Shown here in pieces: positions 16,636 through 25,790 of a DNA stretch of 64,000 nucleotides; position 1 is the first letter of the stretch, and every line of letters starts with the position of its first letter. This DNA is from Microterricola gilva (lineage in GTDB: Bacteria > Actinomycetota > Actinomycetes > Actinomycetales > Microbacteriaceae): positions 3,162,001-3,226,000 of the forward strand of contig NZ_SHLC01000001.1 of NCBI RefSeq assembly GCF_004217495.1, given 5' to 3'. The notes under the pieces are model-generated. The model was not told where the DNA came from. It made no database searches and worked only from the letters and a program-made list of their open reading frames with translations. A program made the position numbers and the translations under genes.

Positions 16636-17997
16636 TCAGCCCTTGAGCTCTGCGGCGATGGCCGCCGCTGTCTCGCGGCCGACGCGGATCGCTCCGTCGA
16701 CGTGCTGGTAGCCGGCGCCGGCGAAGTCGCTGCAGGAGAAGGAGATCGGTCCGACCGGCGTGCGCTGGTCGGCGCCGTAGCGCGAGAGCCCGCCCATGTC
16801 GAAGCTCGCGGCGTATGCACCGCGGGTCCACTCCTCGCTGCCCCAGTCGCTCTCGTAGTAGAACACCGGGTTCTTCGCCTGCTCGCCGTAGTAGTGCGAG
16901 AGCGACTCCAGGATGCGCTCCTTGCGCTCCTCGGCGCTCAGCTCGAAGACGCCGTCGGCGTTGCGGTCGGAGACGAAGCCGACCAGCGTGCCGTACGGGT
17001 CGTCGTGGTTGGTGTTGTCGTAGGCCTCGTGCGAGAGCTCGTACGGGCTGAAGGCGGTGCCGGAGAGGCCGGCCTCGCGCCAGAACGGCGTCTCGTAGAC
17101 GGCGTGCACCTTGATGACGAAGCCCATGGAGAGGTGCTGGTGCAGCTGGTGCTGGCGGCGCGGCAGCGGCGGCTCGTAGTTGATGCGGCTGAACAGCACG
17201 GGCGGCACCGCGAGGATGGCGCGCTTGGCGTGCACCTCAAGCCCGCCCGCCGTGATGGCAACGACGCCGTCGTCACTCCAGCGCAGGGTGCGCACCGGCT
17301 GGCTCAGGCGAACGTCGGTACCGAGGCGTTCGGCCAGGCGGATCGAGACCTGCTGCATGCCGCCGACGACTCGCTTGTCGAGGATGAAGTCGGCATCGAC
17401 CAGGTGGGTGAAGCTTCCGGCGGATGCCGCCATCAGCAGCGCCTGGAGGAAGGAGAAGGCGTGGTCCGGCTTGGTTATCATGGCCGCCCCGATGTAGAGC
17501 GAGATGTTGTCCCGCGCCTCCTGATCGCTGGTTGCCTGCTCGAGCCAGTGCTTGAAGGTGATCGCGTCGTACTCGGCGGCACGCGGGTGCGCCCACGGCT
17601 TCTCGGCGTCGATCTCGGCGACGATGACGTCGAGCTCGTCGATCAGGCGGATCAGCTCGGCCTCGGTCTCCGGCTTGACCGGGAAGATGTCGCCCGTGAA
17701 CAGCCGCTTCTCGCCGTCCTTGTCGATGTAGACGTTCTCGCCCTCGCGGTAGCGCGAGTAGGTCTCCAGACCGAGCTCGGTCAGGGTGTCGAGGAGCGCA
17801 TCCTGGTCTGGCGACACCCACTGGCCGCCGATCTCGATCATGTGGCCGTCGAAGTGGTCGGTCCAGGTGCGGCCGCCCACGCGGTCACGCGCCTCGAGCA
17901 CGGCGACGCTGAGGCCGGCCTTCACGAGCTCGTTCGCGGCGGTGAGGCCGGACGGCCCCGCTCCGATGATGACGACGTCACGCTCAATGGCGCTCAT
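16636..17997 (-). CDS. Flavin monoamine oxidase, probable putrescine oxidase
   Basis: A 453-residue FAD oxidase. The ATG at 17997 has a strong AAGGAG six bases upstream, which decides against an earlier in-frame ATG at 18039. Residues 7-45 are the dinucleotide-binding motif (DVVIIGAGPSGLTAANELVKAGLSVAVLEARDRVGGRTW) and the C-terminus has the FAD-contact segment SDFAGAGYQHVDGAIRVGRETAAAI. The length and the GRTWTDHFDGHMIEIGGQWVSPDQ and SYRFIGHP-like layout fit actinobacterial putrescine oxidases that convert putrescine to 4-aminobutanal plus H2O2. The flanking semialdehyde dehydrogenase and GABA transaminase genes make this the likely substrate. Tyramine or another amine is the alternative. 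Confidence 0.85.
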   Translation of the reverse strand: MSAIERDVVIIGAGPSGLTAANELVKAGLSVAVLEARDRVGGRTWTDHFDGHMIEIGGQWVSPDQDALLDTLTELGLETYSRYREGENVYIDKDGEKRLFTGDIFPVKPETEAELIRLIDELDVIVAEIDAEKPWAHPRAAEYDAITFKHWLEQATSDQEARDNISLYIGAAMITKPDHAFSFLQALLMAASAGSFTHLVDADFILDKRVVGGMQQVSIRLAERLGTDVRLSQPVRTLRWSDDGVVAITAGGLEVHAKRAILAVPPVLFSRINYEPPLPRRQHQLHQHLSMGFVIKVHAVYETPFWREAGLSGTAFSPYELSHEAYDNTNHDDPYGTLVGFVSDRNADGVFELSAEERKERILESLSHYYGEQAKNPVFYYESDWGSEEWTRGAYAASFDMGGLSRYGADQRTPVGPISFSCSDFAGAGYQHVDGAIRVGRETAAAIAAELKG

Positions 17998-18112
17998 TGT
18001 TGCTCCTTGCTGTTCAACTTCACTGCTGTTCAACTTCATTGCTGTTCACGTTCAGTGTTCCGCCCATCACCGCCGATGGGTGGGGCGGGTGTTCGCGGTC
18101 GGAAATCCGGCG

Positions 18113-19609
18113 TCAGGACGCGGGAATCAGGGTGTACTTGGTCGAGAGGTACTCGTGGATACCCTCAAGCCCGCCCTCGCGGCCGAGCCCCGACTGCTTG
18201 ACTCCGCCGAATGGTGCGGCGGCATTGGAGACGAGACCAGTGTTGAGCCCCATCATGCCGGTGTCAAGCTTCTCGATCATGCGGTGGCCGCGGGCAACGT
18301 CCTGAGTGAAGACGTAGCTGATCAGGCCGTACTCGGTGTCGTTGGCCAGGCGCACGGCCTCGGCCTCGTCGCTGAAGGTGGTGATGCCGACAACCGGTCC
18401 GAAGATCTCGTTGCTCAGGATGTCGCTGCCGGGCTGCACACCGGCCAGCACGGTGGGCTCGAAGAAGGAGCCAGGGCCCTCCGGGCGGCGCCCGCCGATG
18501 ACGAGCTCCGCGCCACGCTCAACCGCGTCGGCGACGAGCGCCGCCGTCTCGGAGACCGCCTTCTCGCTCACGAGCGGTCCGATCGACACCCCGGTCTCCG
18601 TGCCGCGTCCCATGGCGAGCGCACGCACGCGGTCCGCCAGACGCTCGGTGAACTCGGCCGCGACGGACTCGTGCACGATGAAGCGGTTGGCCGCGGTGCA
18701 GGCCTGGCCGATGTTGCGGAACTTGGCCAGCATCGCGCCGTCGACGGCCTTGTCGAGGTCGGCGTCCTCGAAGACGACGAACGGCGCGTTGCCGCCGAGC
18801 TCCATCGAGGTGCGCAGCACACCCTGGGCCGCCTGCTGGATGAGTCGCTGCCCGACGGCGGTGGACCCGGTGAAGGAGAGCTTGCGGAGACGCGGGTCGG
18901 CGATGATCGGCCCGGACACCGCGGAGGAGGTGGAGGTCGTGATGACGTTCACGACGCCGGCCGGGACACCGGCGTCCTCGAGCAGCTGCACGAAGAGCAG
19001 TGTCGTGAGCGGGGTGAGCTCGGCGGGCTTGATCACCACGGTGCAGCCGGCGGCGAGCGCCGGGGCGACCTTGCGGGTGGCCATCGCCAGCGGGAAGTTC
19101 CAGGGGGTGATCAGGAAGCACGGGCCGACGGGGCGCTGGGAGACGACCATCGTCCCTGTGCCCTCCGGGTTCTGGCCGTAGCGCCCGCTGATGCGCACCG
19201 CCTCCTCGCTGAACCAGCGCAGGAACTCGCCGCCGTACGCGACCTCGCCGAGGGCTTCGGAGAGCGGCTTGCCCATCTCCATCGTCATGAGCAGGGCGAA
19301 GTCGTTCTTGCGCTCCTGCAGCAGGTCGAACGCGCGGCGCAGGATCTCGGCGCGGACGCGCGGGGCGGTGGCCGCCCAGCTCTCGGATGCCGCGACCGCT
19401 GCATCGAGTGCGCGCATGCCGTCTGCGGCATCCGCGTTGGCGATGCGCTTGATGACGGTGCCGGTGGACGGGTCGGTCACGGTGATCTGCTCACCGCTGC
19501 CTGCCTGCCACTGCCCGTCGATGTAGAGGCCGTCCGGAACGCGCGCGAGCAGCTCGAGCTCGGTGGCGGTGAGTTCAGCGGGAACGGCGAGTGTCGTGGT
19601 CTGCGTCAT
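18113..19609 (-). CDS. gabD: NAD(P)-dependent succinate-semialdehyde (or aminobutyraldehyde) dehydrogenase
   Basis: A 498-residue aldehyde dehydrogenase. PWNFPLAMATRKVAPALAAGCTVVIKPAE (about 165-195) and FTGSTAVGQRL (about 240) are the nucleotide-binding segments. The general base Glu is in MELGGNAPF (about 265) and the nucleophile Cys in GQACTAANRF (about 300). Succinate-semialdehyde dehydrogenases usually have GQ(T/V)C(V)CxNR, so the A-T-A-A context is slightly off. The operon also needs an enzyme for 4-aminobutanal, so this one gene product may act on both aldehydes. It sits between putrescine oxidase and gabT, all on the minus strand. Confidence 0.87.
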   Translation of the reverse strand: MTQTTTLAVPAELTATELELLARVPDGLYIDGQWQAGSGEQITVTDPSTGTVIKRIANADAADGMRALDAAVAASESWAATAPRVRAEILRRAFDLLQERKNDFALLMTMEMGKPLSEALGEVAYGGEFLRWFSEEAVRISGRYGQNPEGTGTMVVSQRPVGPCFLITPWNFPLAMATRKVAPALAAGCTVVIKPAELTPLTTLLFVQLLEDAGVPAGVVNVITTSTSSAVSGPIIADPRLRKLSFTGSTAVGQRLIQQAAQGVLRTSMELGGNAPFVVFEDADLDKAVDGAMLAKFRNIGQACTAANRFIVHESVAAEFTERLADRVRALAMGRGTETGVSIGPLVSEKAVSETAALVADAVERGAELVIGGRRPEGPGSFFEPTVLAGVQPGSDILSNEIFGPVVGITTFSDEAEAVRLANDTEYGLISYVFTQDVARGHRMIEKLDTGMMGLNTGLVSNAAAPFGGVKQSGLGREGGLEGIHEYLSTKYTLIPAS

Positions 19610-19647
19610 TGCGAAAGGTCCAATCGTGCGGTGCGTGGCGGTGGAGA

Positions 19648-19730
19648 TTTCGACAGGCTCAATCAGCGGTGGCTGAGTCTCAATCAGCGGTGGCTGAGTC
19701 TCGATCAGCGGTGGCCGATTGAGCCTGTCG
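19648..19730. repeat. Palindromic repeat enclosing three 21-bp tandem units
   Basis: Outer arms TTTCGACAGGCTCAATC and GATTGAGCCTGTCG form an inverted repeat. Inside are three 21-bp units, each TCAATCAGCGGTGGCTGAGTC or a variant, at 19659-19679, 19680-19700 and 19701-19721. The element separates gabT from gabD within the minus-strand run and belongs to the same family as the repeats at 22868, 39722 and 60345. Confidence 0.8.
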
Positions 19731-19739
19731 GTGTGTCGA

Positions 19740-21116
19740 TTACGCGGCGGCGAGGGCGTCGACGACGACCTGGAGGCCCTCGGCGAGCAGTTCGTCGCTG
19801 ATCGCGAGCGGCGGCAGGAAGCGGATGACGTTGCCGTAGGTTCCGCAGCTGAGCAGGATCACGCCAGCGGCGTGGGCCGCGGCGACGACGCGGCCCGTGA
19901 GCGCGGCATCCGGCTCACCGCTCGCAGCGTCGACGAGCTCGATCGCCATCATGGCGCCGAGTCCGCGCACCTCGCCGATGCGCGGGTCTGCGGCCTGTGC
20001 GGTCTCGAGAATGCCGCGCATGAGCTCGCCGATCTCGGCGGCACGGGCGACGAGGCCGTCTTCCTCGTAGCTCTCGATGGTGGCGAGCGCCGCCGCGCAG
20101 GCGAGCGGGTTTCCGCCGTATGTGCCGCCGAGGCCGCCGATCTGCGGGGCGTCCATGATCTCGGAGCGTCCGGTGACCGCCGACAGCGGCAGGCCGCCTG
20201 CGATGCCCTTGGCCGTGACGACCAGGTCGGGCACGATGCCGAACTGCTCGCTGGCGAACATCGTTCCGGTGCGGGCGAAGCCGGTCTGCACCTCGTCGGC
20301 GATGAAGACGACGTCGTTGGCGCCGCACCAGTCGACGATCGCCTCGAGGAAGCCGTCGGCCGGGACGATGAATCCGCCCTCGCCCTGGATCGGCTCGATC
20401 ATGACCGCGGCCAGGTTGCCCGCGCCGATCTGCTTCTCGATCTGGCTGATGCTGCGCTTGGCCGCCTCAGCACCGCTCAGGCCGCCGTCGCGCAGCGGGT
20501 AGCTCGTCGGTACGCGGTAGACCTCGGGCGCGAACGGGCCGAAGCCGTTCTTGTACGGCTGGTTCTTGGCGGTCAGCGCCATGGTCAGGTTGGTGCGGCC
20601 GTGGTAGGCGTGGTCGAACACGACGACGCCCTGCTTGCCGGTGTAGTGACGCGCGATCTTGACCGCGTTCTCCACGGCCTCAGCGCCGGAGTTGAACAGC
20701 GCGCTGCGCTTGCTGTGGCTGCCGGGGGTCAGTCGGTTGAGGGCCTCGGCCACCTCGACGTAGGAGTCGTATGGCGCGACGGTGAAGCAGGTGTGGGTGA
20801 ACTGCTCGAGCTGCGCCGCGACGGCGGCGACGACCCGCGGTGCACTGTTGCCGACACCGGTGACGGCGATGCCGCTGCCGAGGTCGATGAGCGAGTTGCC
20901 GTCGACGTCGACGAGCACGCCGCCGCCTGCTGCAACGGTGAAGACGGGGATCGTCGAGCCGACGGATGCGGAGACGGCCTGCGCCTTGCGGGCACCGAGT
21001 TCGATGGACTTCGGTCCGGGGATCGCGGTGACGAGACGGCGTTCCTGGGGCAGTGACGGACCGCCGACGGGAGGCGTTGTGCCCTGGACGATGGCCGGCG
21101 AATCGATGAGCGTCAT
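19740..21116 (-). CDS. gabT: 4-aminobutyrate--2-oxoglutarate transaminase
   Basis: A 458-residue class III PLP aminotransferase, starting at ATG 21116 with GGAGG just upstream. It transfers the amino group of GABA to 2-oxoglutarate, giving succinate semialdehyde. Motifs: NSGAEAVENAVKIARHYTGKQGVVVFDHAYHGRTNLTMALT (about 135-175), the PLP Asp in VFIADEVQTGFARTGTMFA (about 272-292), and the Schiff-base Lys in VVTAKGIAGGLPLSAV (about 305). The Gly-rich GGTYGGNPLACAAALATI segment follows. It is the first gene of the leftward putrescine/GABA run, and its promoter region is shared with the divergent PucR regulator. Confidence 0.94.
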   Translation of the reverse strand: MTLIDSPAIVQGTTPPVGGPSLPQERRLVTAIPGPKSIELGARKAQAVSASVGSTIPVFTVAAGGGVLVDVDGNSLIDLGSGIAVTGVGNSAPRVVAAVAAQLEQFTHTCFTVAPYDSYVEVAEALNRLTPGSHSKRSALFNSGAEAVENAVKIARHYTGKQGVVVFDHAYHGRTNLTMALTAKNQPYKNGFGPFAPEVYRVPTSYPLRDGGLSGAEAAKRSISQIEKQIGAGNLAAVMIEPIQGEGGFIVPADGFLEAIVDWCGANDVVFIADEVQTGFARTGTMFASEQFGIVPDLVVTAKGIAGGLPLSAVTGRSEIMDAPQIGGLGGTYGGNPLACAAALATIESYEEDGLVARAAEIGELMRGILETAQAADPRIGEVRGLGAMMAIELVDAASGEPDAALTGRVVAAAHAAGVILLSCGTYGNVIRFLPPLAISDELLAEGLQVVVDALAAA

Positions 21117-21260
21117 GGCTCCTCCACAATCTAAGTTCGTGCTGATGTTGTGCGTGCTGGGCAATCGTAGGCACCACGACAGCCGCGTCGATATCGCCGT
21201 CCCGTATAGTTGTCGCACCACCGTTGGCCACCCTGTACAGCCCCGAATCGAGCGGATGCC

Positions 21261-22829
21261 ATGCTCCCCACGTTGCGCTCCCTGATGCGTCAGCGCGAAC
21301 TCGCGCTGCACCTGCTCACCCCGGAAGACGCCCTGCCTGCCGGCGCGCTCGACGCCGCCATCGAGTGGGTGCACAGCTCCGATCTCGACGATCCGACCCC
21401 GTTCCTCTCCGCCGGCCAGGTGCTGCTCAGCACCGGGACGCAGTTCGAGGCCGCGCCCGGCGCCGAATCGGTCTTCGCCTATGTGCAGCGACTGCGCGAC
21501 GTCGGCGTCGCTGGGCTCGGCTTCGGCACAGAGGTCGTGCGCGCCGGCACCCCCGATGCGCTCCTCGACGCGTGCCTCCAGATCGGCCTGCCGCTGTTCG
21601 AGGTGCCGTACCGCACCCCGTTCATCGCCGTCGCCCGTGCGGCATCCGACATGGCCGCCGAGGAACGCTTCGCCAGGCGCAGCTGGTCGCTCGGGGCGCA
21701 ACGCGCGATCGCGATCGCCGCGCTCCGCCCGGACGGCCTGAGCGCGAGCCTCGAGGAGCTCTCGCGCCAGCTCGGCCACTGGGTCGCGCTGTTCAACGCG
21801 AACGGCGCCCTCGACCGCGTGTTCCCCGCCGGTGCGCTCGCGGCATCCCAGCCGGCCGGGCCCGCGGCCGCAGCCGGTGCCGATGGGCTGGTCGACACCG
21901 TGCGCCGCGAGGCGACACGACTGCTGCGCCGCGGCCAACGGGCCAGCAGCACCATCACGGCCGGCGGCGAGACGCTCACGCTGCAGACCCTCGGTCGCCG
22001 CGAGCAGCTGCGCGGCGTGCTCGCGCTCGGCGGCAGCTCCGAGCTCGACCAGGCCGGAAACGAGGTCGTGACCGCGGTCATCGCGCTCGCCGGCCTCGCG
22101 CTCGAACAGAATCACAGCCTCGACCGTGCACGCGGGCAGATTCGGGCCGCCGTGCTGCGCGCCCTCCGCCACGGCGATCTGGCGTTGGCCACGAGCGTCA
22201 GCGACGGGCTCTGGGGCGAGCTGCCGGCCGAACCGGTGCGCTGTGCGGTGGTGGAGACGCGCGGCGGGCAACTGGACGCCGTGACGGAGCACCTCGAGGC
22301 GCTCGTGGTCGAGCACCCCGGCAGGCTCTTCTTCGCCGTCGACGACGGGCGGCTCGTTCTCTGCCTCGGCGAGGACGGACTGCCCCTGCTCACGGAACTC
22401 TGCTCCGCGTTCGCGCTGCGCGCCGGCCTGAGCGAGCCGGGGGCCTACTCCGATCTCGACCGCGCCATGGCGCAGGCCGAGCAGGCGCTCGCCCGGGCCG
22501 GCGATGCGGTCGGCGTGAGCGAGTTCGGCGAGATCGCCCGCGACGGCGTGCTCTCCTACCTCACCACAACGGACGCAGGGGCGATCGGCCGCTCCGTGCT
22601 GCAACCGCTCAGCGAGCACGACGCCGCCCAGCACAGTGAGCTGCTGCGCACGCTGCGGCTCTGGCTCGAGCAGAATGGACAGCTCGACGCCACGGCGCAG
22701 CTACTGGGTGTGCACCGGCACACCGTCCGGGCGCGGATCGCGCAGATCGAGAAACTGCTGGGGCGTGACCTCAGCGGTTTCCAGGAACGGGCGGAGCTCT
22801 GGGCGGCACTTCTCGTCGCCGCCGAATGA
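21261..22829 (+). CDS. PucR-family transcriptional regulator
   Basis: A 522-residue regulator from ATG 21261 (a weak purine-rich site precedes it; an in-frame start at 21210 is possible). Residues 1-125 match the N-terminal PucR purine-catabolism-like domain (LPTLRSLMRQRELALHLL... FGTEVVRAGTPDALLDACLQIGLPLFEVPYRTPFIAVARA). The C-terminal 60 residues hold the PucR helix-turn-helix: LLRTLRLWLEQNGQLDATAQLLGVHRHTVRARIAQIEKLLG. PucR proteins are ligand-responsive activators or repressors of nitrogen-compound catabolism. The divergent gabT gene and downstream operon are its likely targets, as with PucR-type GabR regulators in other actinobacteria. Confidence 0.92.
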   Translation: MLPTLRSLMRQRELALHLLTPEDALPAGALDAAIEWVHSSDLDDPTPFLSAGQVLLSTGTQFEAAPGAESVFAYVQRLRDVGVAGLGFGTEVVRAGTPDALLDACLQIGLPLFEVPYRTPFIAVARAASDMAAEERFARRSWSLGAQRAIAIAALRPDGLSASLEELSRQLGHWVALFNANGALDRVFPAGALAASQPAGPAAAAGADGLVDTVRREATRLLRRGQRASSTITAGGETLTLQTLGRREQLRGVLALGGSSELDQAGNEVVTAVIALAGLALEQNHSLDRARGQIRAAVLRALRHGDLALATSVSDGLWGELPAEPVRCAVVETRGGQLDAVTEHLEALVVEHPGRLFFAVDDGRLVLCLGEDGLPLLTELCSAFALRAGLSEPGAYSDLDRAMAQAEQALARAGDAVGVSEFGEIARDGVLSYLTTTDAGAIGRSVLQPLSEHDAAQHSELLRTLRLWLEQNGQLDATAQLLGVHRHTVRARIAQIEKLLGRDLSGFQERAELWAALLVAAE

Positions 22830-22867
22830 CTGCCTAGGCTCATGGCCCGACTCACTGGAGCCACGCC

Positions 22868-22926
22868 CGTTGATTGAGCCTGTCGAAATCAGCTCAGCGC
22901 CGGGGTTTCGACAGGCTCGACCAACG
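22868..22926. repeat. Palindromic repeat at a convergent junction
   Basis: Arms CGTTGATTGAGCCTGTCGAA (22868 on) and its complement ending at 22926 match at 19 of 21 positions across a 17-nt loop. It lies between the convergent pucR-type gene and membrane protein gene, so it could also terminate transcription. The core GAGCCTGTCGAA/TTTCGACAGGCTC recurs at 19648 and 39722. Confidence 0.85.
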
Positions 22927-22934
22927 AGAGCGCG

Positions 22935-24119
22935 TTACTCGACCACCGCGGCTTCGCGCAGCACGGGCTCCGTGGCGACCGGTCCGGCGAGATGGCGCCG
23001 AGTCGCGGCATCCGCGTTCGCGGCATCGCTCGACCCGGCAGAGACGGTGCGGAGGAACACGATGATCCAGCTGAAGATCAGCACGGCGGCCACGAGCTCG
23101 ACCGCGGTCAGGTTGTAGTAGCCGATGGCGAAGAACACCGCGACGGTGGCGATGACGACGAGGAACACGTAGCCGAGCGTGACGAAGGGCTTGGGCATCT
23201 GAGGCAGGAACTTGGGCAGCCCGATCACGAGCACCGCGAACGTCACGGCCATGCCGGTCGCGACGGTGTTGTGCACGGCGAAGAAGCGGTCGACCGGGAA
23301 GATGCCGACACAGGTGAGGCAGATGCCGATGAGGACGAGCCCCCAGCGCACCACCTCGACGCCACGCGGCACGGCTTCACCGACCCGCATCATGCTGGCA
23401 GTCGCGTAGCGGGCGATGGTGGTCACGATGACACCGGCCACGATGAGCGTGAGGTTGAACGTCATCGCCGAGATGTCGTCCGTCATCCCCAGCGCGCTCA
23501 GGTTCATCTTCCACCAGTCGGGGTCCGTCGAGGTGAGCATGCTCGTGAGGGCACCGACCACGAGGAACACCAGGAGCACACCGGAGAGGCGCATCGTGTT
23601 CATGCCTGCGGCCGAGAGGTAGCTGAAGTAGGCGCTCACGGCCGCGGCCGCGCCGGAGAGCAGCATGGCGGGGATCGCGTACACCTCAGCGCCCTGGAAG
23701 CTCTGCTCGAGCAGATCGGCCGCCCCCGTCCAGAGCAACAGGCAGATCACACCGTGCGCGAAGGAGAGCGCCGCGACGTCCAGGATCCGCGGCGCCCTGT
23801 GCACCGTGATCCCGATCAGCGGGCCTTCGACGCCCGCGAGGACCGCCGGCCCGGTGCCGTCGTGCTGGTGCGCCGTTGCGGAGAAGTAGCGGCCGGCGAT
23901 GAATGCGCAGAACCCGGCGAAGGAACAGGCGATCGCGACGTACTGGCCGAGCGAGCCCGGCCCGGCGATCGGCACGTGGTTCAGGCCGATCACGGGCAGC
24001 GCGATCAGCGCCACGACCAGGAACGCGACCGTGCCGGCGCCGAGCGCCAACGATTCGGTCGTCGTCGCACTCGAAGCAAGCCGCACCCGCAGGGCGTTCC
24101 ATCTGGTCACAGTGCTCAT
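22935..24119 (-). CDS. Polytopic membrane protein, DUF998-like
   Basis: A 394-residue membrane protein with about ten hydrophobic helices between residues 25 and 365. The pattern of a short loop before each helix, with SMLTSTDPDWWKMNLSALGMTDDISAMTFNLTLIVAGVIVTTIARY and GIFPVDRFFAVHNTVATGMAV, resembles the DUF998 family of uncharacterised membrane proteins, where FPxD...HN is recurrent. No catalytic or transport function can be assigned. N- and C-termini are probably cytosolic and the C-terminal 30 residues are Ala-rich. It is transcribed alone toward the palindromic repeat at 22868. Confidence 0.72.
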   Translation of the reverse strand: MSTVTRWNALRVRLASSATTTESLALGAGTVAFLVVALIALPVIGLNHVPIAGPGSLGQYVAIACSFAGFCAFIAGRYFSATAHQHDGTGPAVLAGVEGPLIGITVHRAPRILDVAALSFAHGVICLLLWTGAADLLEQSFQGAEVYAIPAMLLSGAAAAVSAYFSYLSAAGMNTMRLSGVLLVFLVVGALTSMLTSTDPDWWKMNLSALGMTDDISAMTFNLTLIVAGVIVTTIARYATASMMRVGEAVPRGVEVVRWGLVLIGICLTCVGIFPVDRFFAVHNTVATGMAVTFAVLVIGLPKFLPQMPKPFVTLGYVFLVVIATVAVFFAIGYYNLTAVELVAAVLIFSWIIVFLRTVSAGSSDAANADAATRRHLAGPVATEPVLREAAVVE

Positions 24120-24296
24120 GCGGCATCCCCCTCGTCGTCCGCACCGGAACGACCGACTGTCGCCCCGTCAGTACTGACGCTCAAGTCATCATGGCGCAGG
24201 CGGCCGGGCGGCGTCGAGCAGGGCGCTGCGCGTCGCGCGATTAGGCTGGCGCAGAACTGCAGCAAGTGGCGCGGGGCGCCGGGAACGAGGAGCGCC

Positions 24297-25679
24297 ATGT
24301 CTGCCGAACAGCCGGAGCGGCCGGAGGCCGTCGTCGTCGCCCTGATCGACGCGCTCGGCTCGGCGGTGTCGACGGATGCCGCAGCGCTCGACGCCCTGCG
24401 CACCGACAAGTCCGGCCACCGCACGACCGCATCGCCGCTTGCGCTCGTCACCGCGACCACCGTGGAGCAGGTGCAACAGACGCTGCGGATCGCGAGCGCG
24501 CACGGCACCCCCGTCGTCACCCGTGGCGCTGGAACCGGGCTGGCCGGGGGCGCCATCGGCGGCCGCGGCGAGATCGTGCTCTCCACCCTCGCCATGAACC
24601 AGATTCTTGAGATCAACGCCGCCGACGAACTGGCGGTCGTGCAACCGGGCATCATCAACGCCGAGCTCAACGCGCAGCTCGCTCCGCACGGCCTCTGGTT
24701 CACCCCCGACCCGGCCAGCCGCGCCATCTCGACCGTCGGAGGCAACATCGCCACGAACGCGGGCGGGCTGCTCTGCGCCAAGTACGGCGTCACCCGCGAC
24801 TCGGTCCTCGGGCTCGCGGTGGTGCTGGCCGACGGCCGCCTGATCCGCCTCGGCCACCGCAGCGTCAAGGGCGTCACCGGCCTCGACCTCACCGCACTGT
24901 TGGTCGGTTCGGAGGGTCTGCTCGGCGTCATCGTCGAGGCCACCGTGCGCCTGCGCCGCGTGGTCACCGGCCCGACGCCCACGATCGGGGCGTACTTCGA
25001 CAGCGTGCGCGCGGCGGCGGAGGCCTCGGCCGCGGTGACGGCCGCCGGCATCCGTCCCGCCGTGATGGAGCTGCTCGACGGCGCCTGCCTCGACGCGATC
25101 GGCGAGCTGCTCGGGCTCGAACTGAGCGGTGCCGCCTATCTCCTGGTGCAGACCGACGGCCCGGGTGCGGAGGCGGAGGCCGCTGCGCTGCTCGAGCTGC
25201 TGCAGGCCTCGGGCGGTCGGGCCGAGATGACGACGGAGCCGTCAGAGGCCGAGCGCCTGCTCGAGATCCGCCGCGCCATGCACCCGGCCATGGAGCGGCT
25301 CGGCACGACCCTGATCGAAGACGTCTCGGTGCCGCGGAGCGCGCTGCCCGCCATGTTCGACGCGATCGCGCGGATCGAGCGCCGCCACGGCATCCGGATC
25401 CCGACCATCGCCCACGCCGGCGACGGCAACCTGCACCCCAACTTCGTCTACGACGCCGGCGCCGATGACGAGGTGCCCGCGCACATCTGGGCGGCGGCCG
25501 ACGAGATGTTCCAGGCCGCGATCGCGCTCGGCGGCACGCTCACCGGCGAGCACGGCATCGGGGTGTTGAAGCGCCGGTGGCTGCGCGACGAGCTCGGCGA
25601 CGCACAGTTCGAGCTGCAGCGGCAGATCAAGAGCGTCTTCGACCCGGCCGGCATCCTGAACCCAGGCAAGGTCTTCTAA
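24297..25679 (+). CDS. FAD-linked oxidase, glycolate/D-lactate dehydrogenase type
   Basis: A 460-residue flavoprotein from ATG 24297, preceded by GAGGAG. The PCMH-type FAD domain (about residues 40-220) has TPVVTRGAGTGLAGGAIGGRGEIVLS, VGGNIATNAGGLLCAKYGVTRDSVLG and GSEGLLGVIVEATVRL. The C-terminal domain has the metal/active-site pieces IAHAGDGNLHPNF and GTLTGEHGIGVLKRRWL, as in glycolate oxidase GlcD and D-lactate or D-2-hydroxyglutarate dehydrogenases. Those enzymes oxidise 2-hydroxyacids at the membrane face. Nothing beside it (no GlcE/GlcF) narrows the substrate. Confidence 0.9.
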   Translation: MSAEQPERPEAVVVALIDALGSAVSTDAAALDALRTDKSGHRTTASPLALVTATTVEQVQQTLRIASAHGTPVVTRGAGTGLAGGAIGGRGEIVLSTLAMNQILEINAADELAVVQPGIINAELNAQLAPHGLWFTPDPASRAISTVGGNIATNAGGLLCAKYGVTRDSVLGLAVVLADGRLIRLGHRSVKGVTGLDLTALLVGSEGLLGVIVEATVRLRRVVTGPTPTIGAYFDSVRAAAEASAAVTAAGIRPAVMELLDGACLDAIGELLGLELSGAAYLLVQTDGPGAEAEAAALLELLQASGGRAEMTTEPSEAERLLEIRRAMHPAMERLGTTLIEDVSVPRSALPAMFDAIARIERRHGIRIPTIAHAGDGNLHPNFVYDAGADDEVPAHIWAAADEMFQAAIALGGTLTGEHGIGVLKRRWLRDELGDAQFELQRQIKSVFDPAGILNPGKVF

Positions 25680-25790
25680 ACCCCCAGCCACGTACATGCA
25701 AGCCCCTGTCGTGGTTGCCGCAGGAGTGCTGAGCGATCCCGCGGCGGGCGTAGGCTCGGACGGGCGCATCACACGGGCGAGGGAGAGCGG

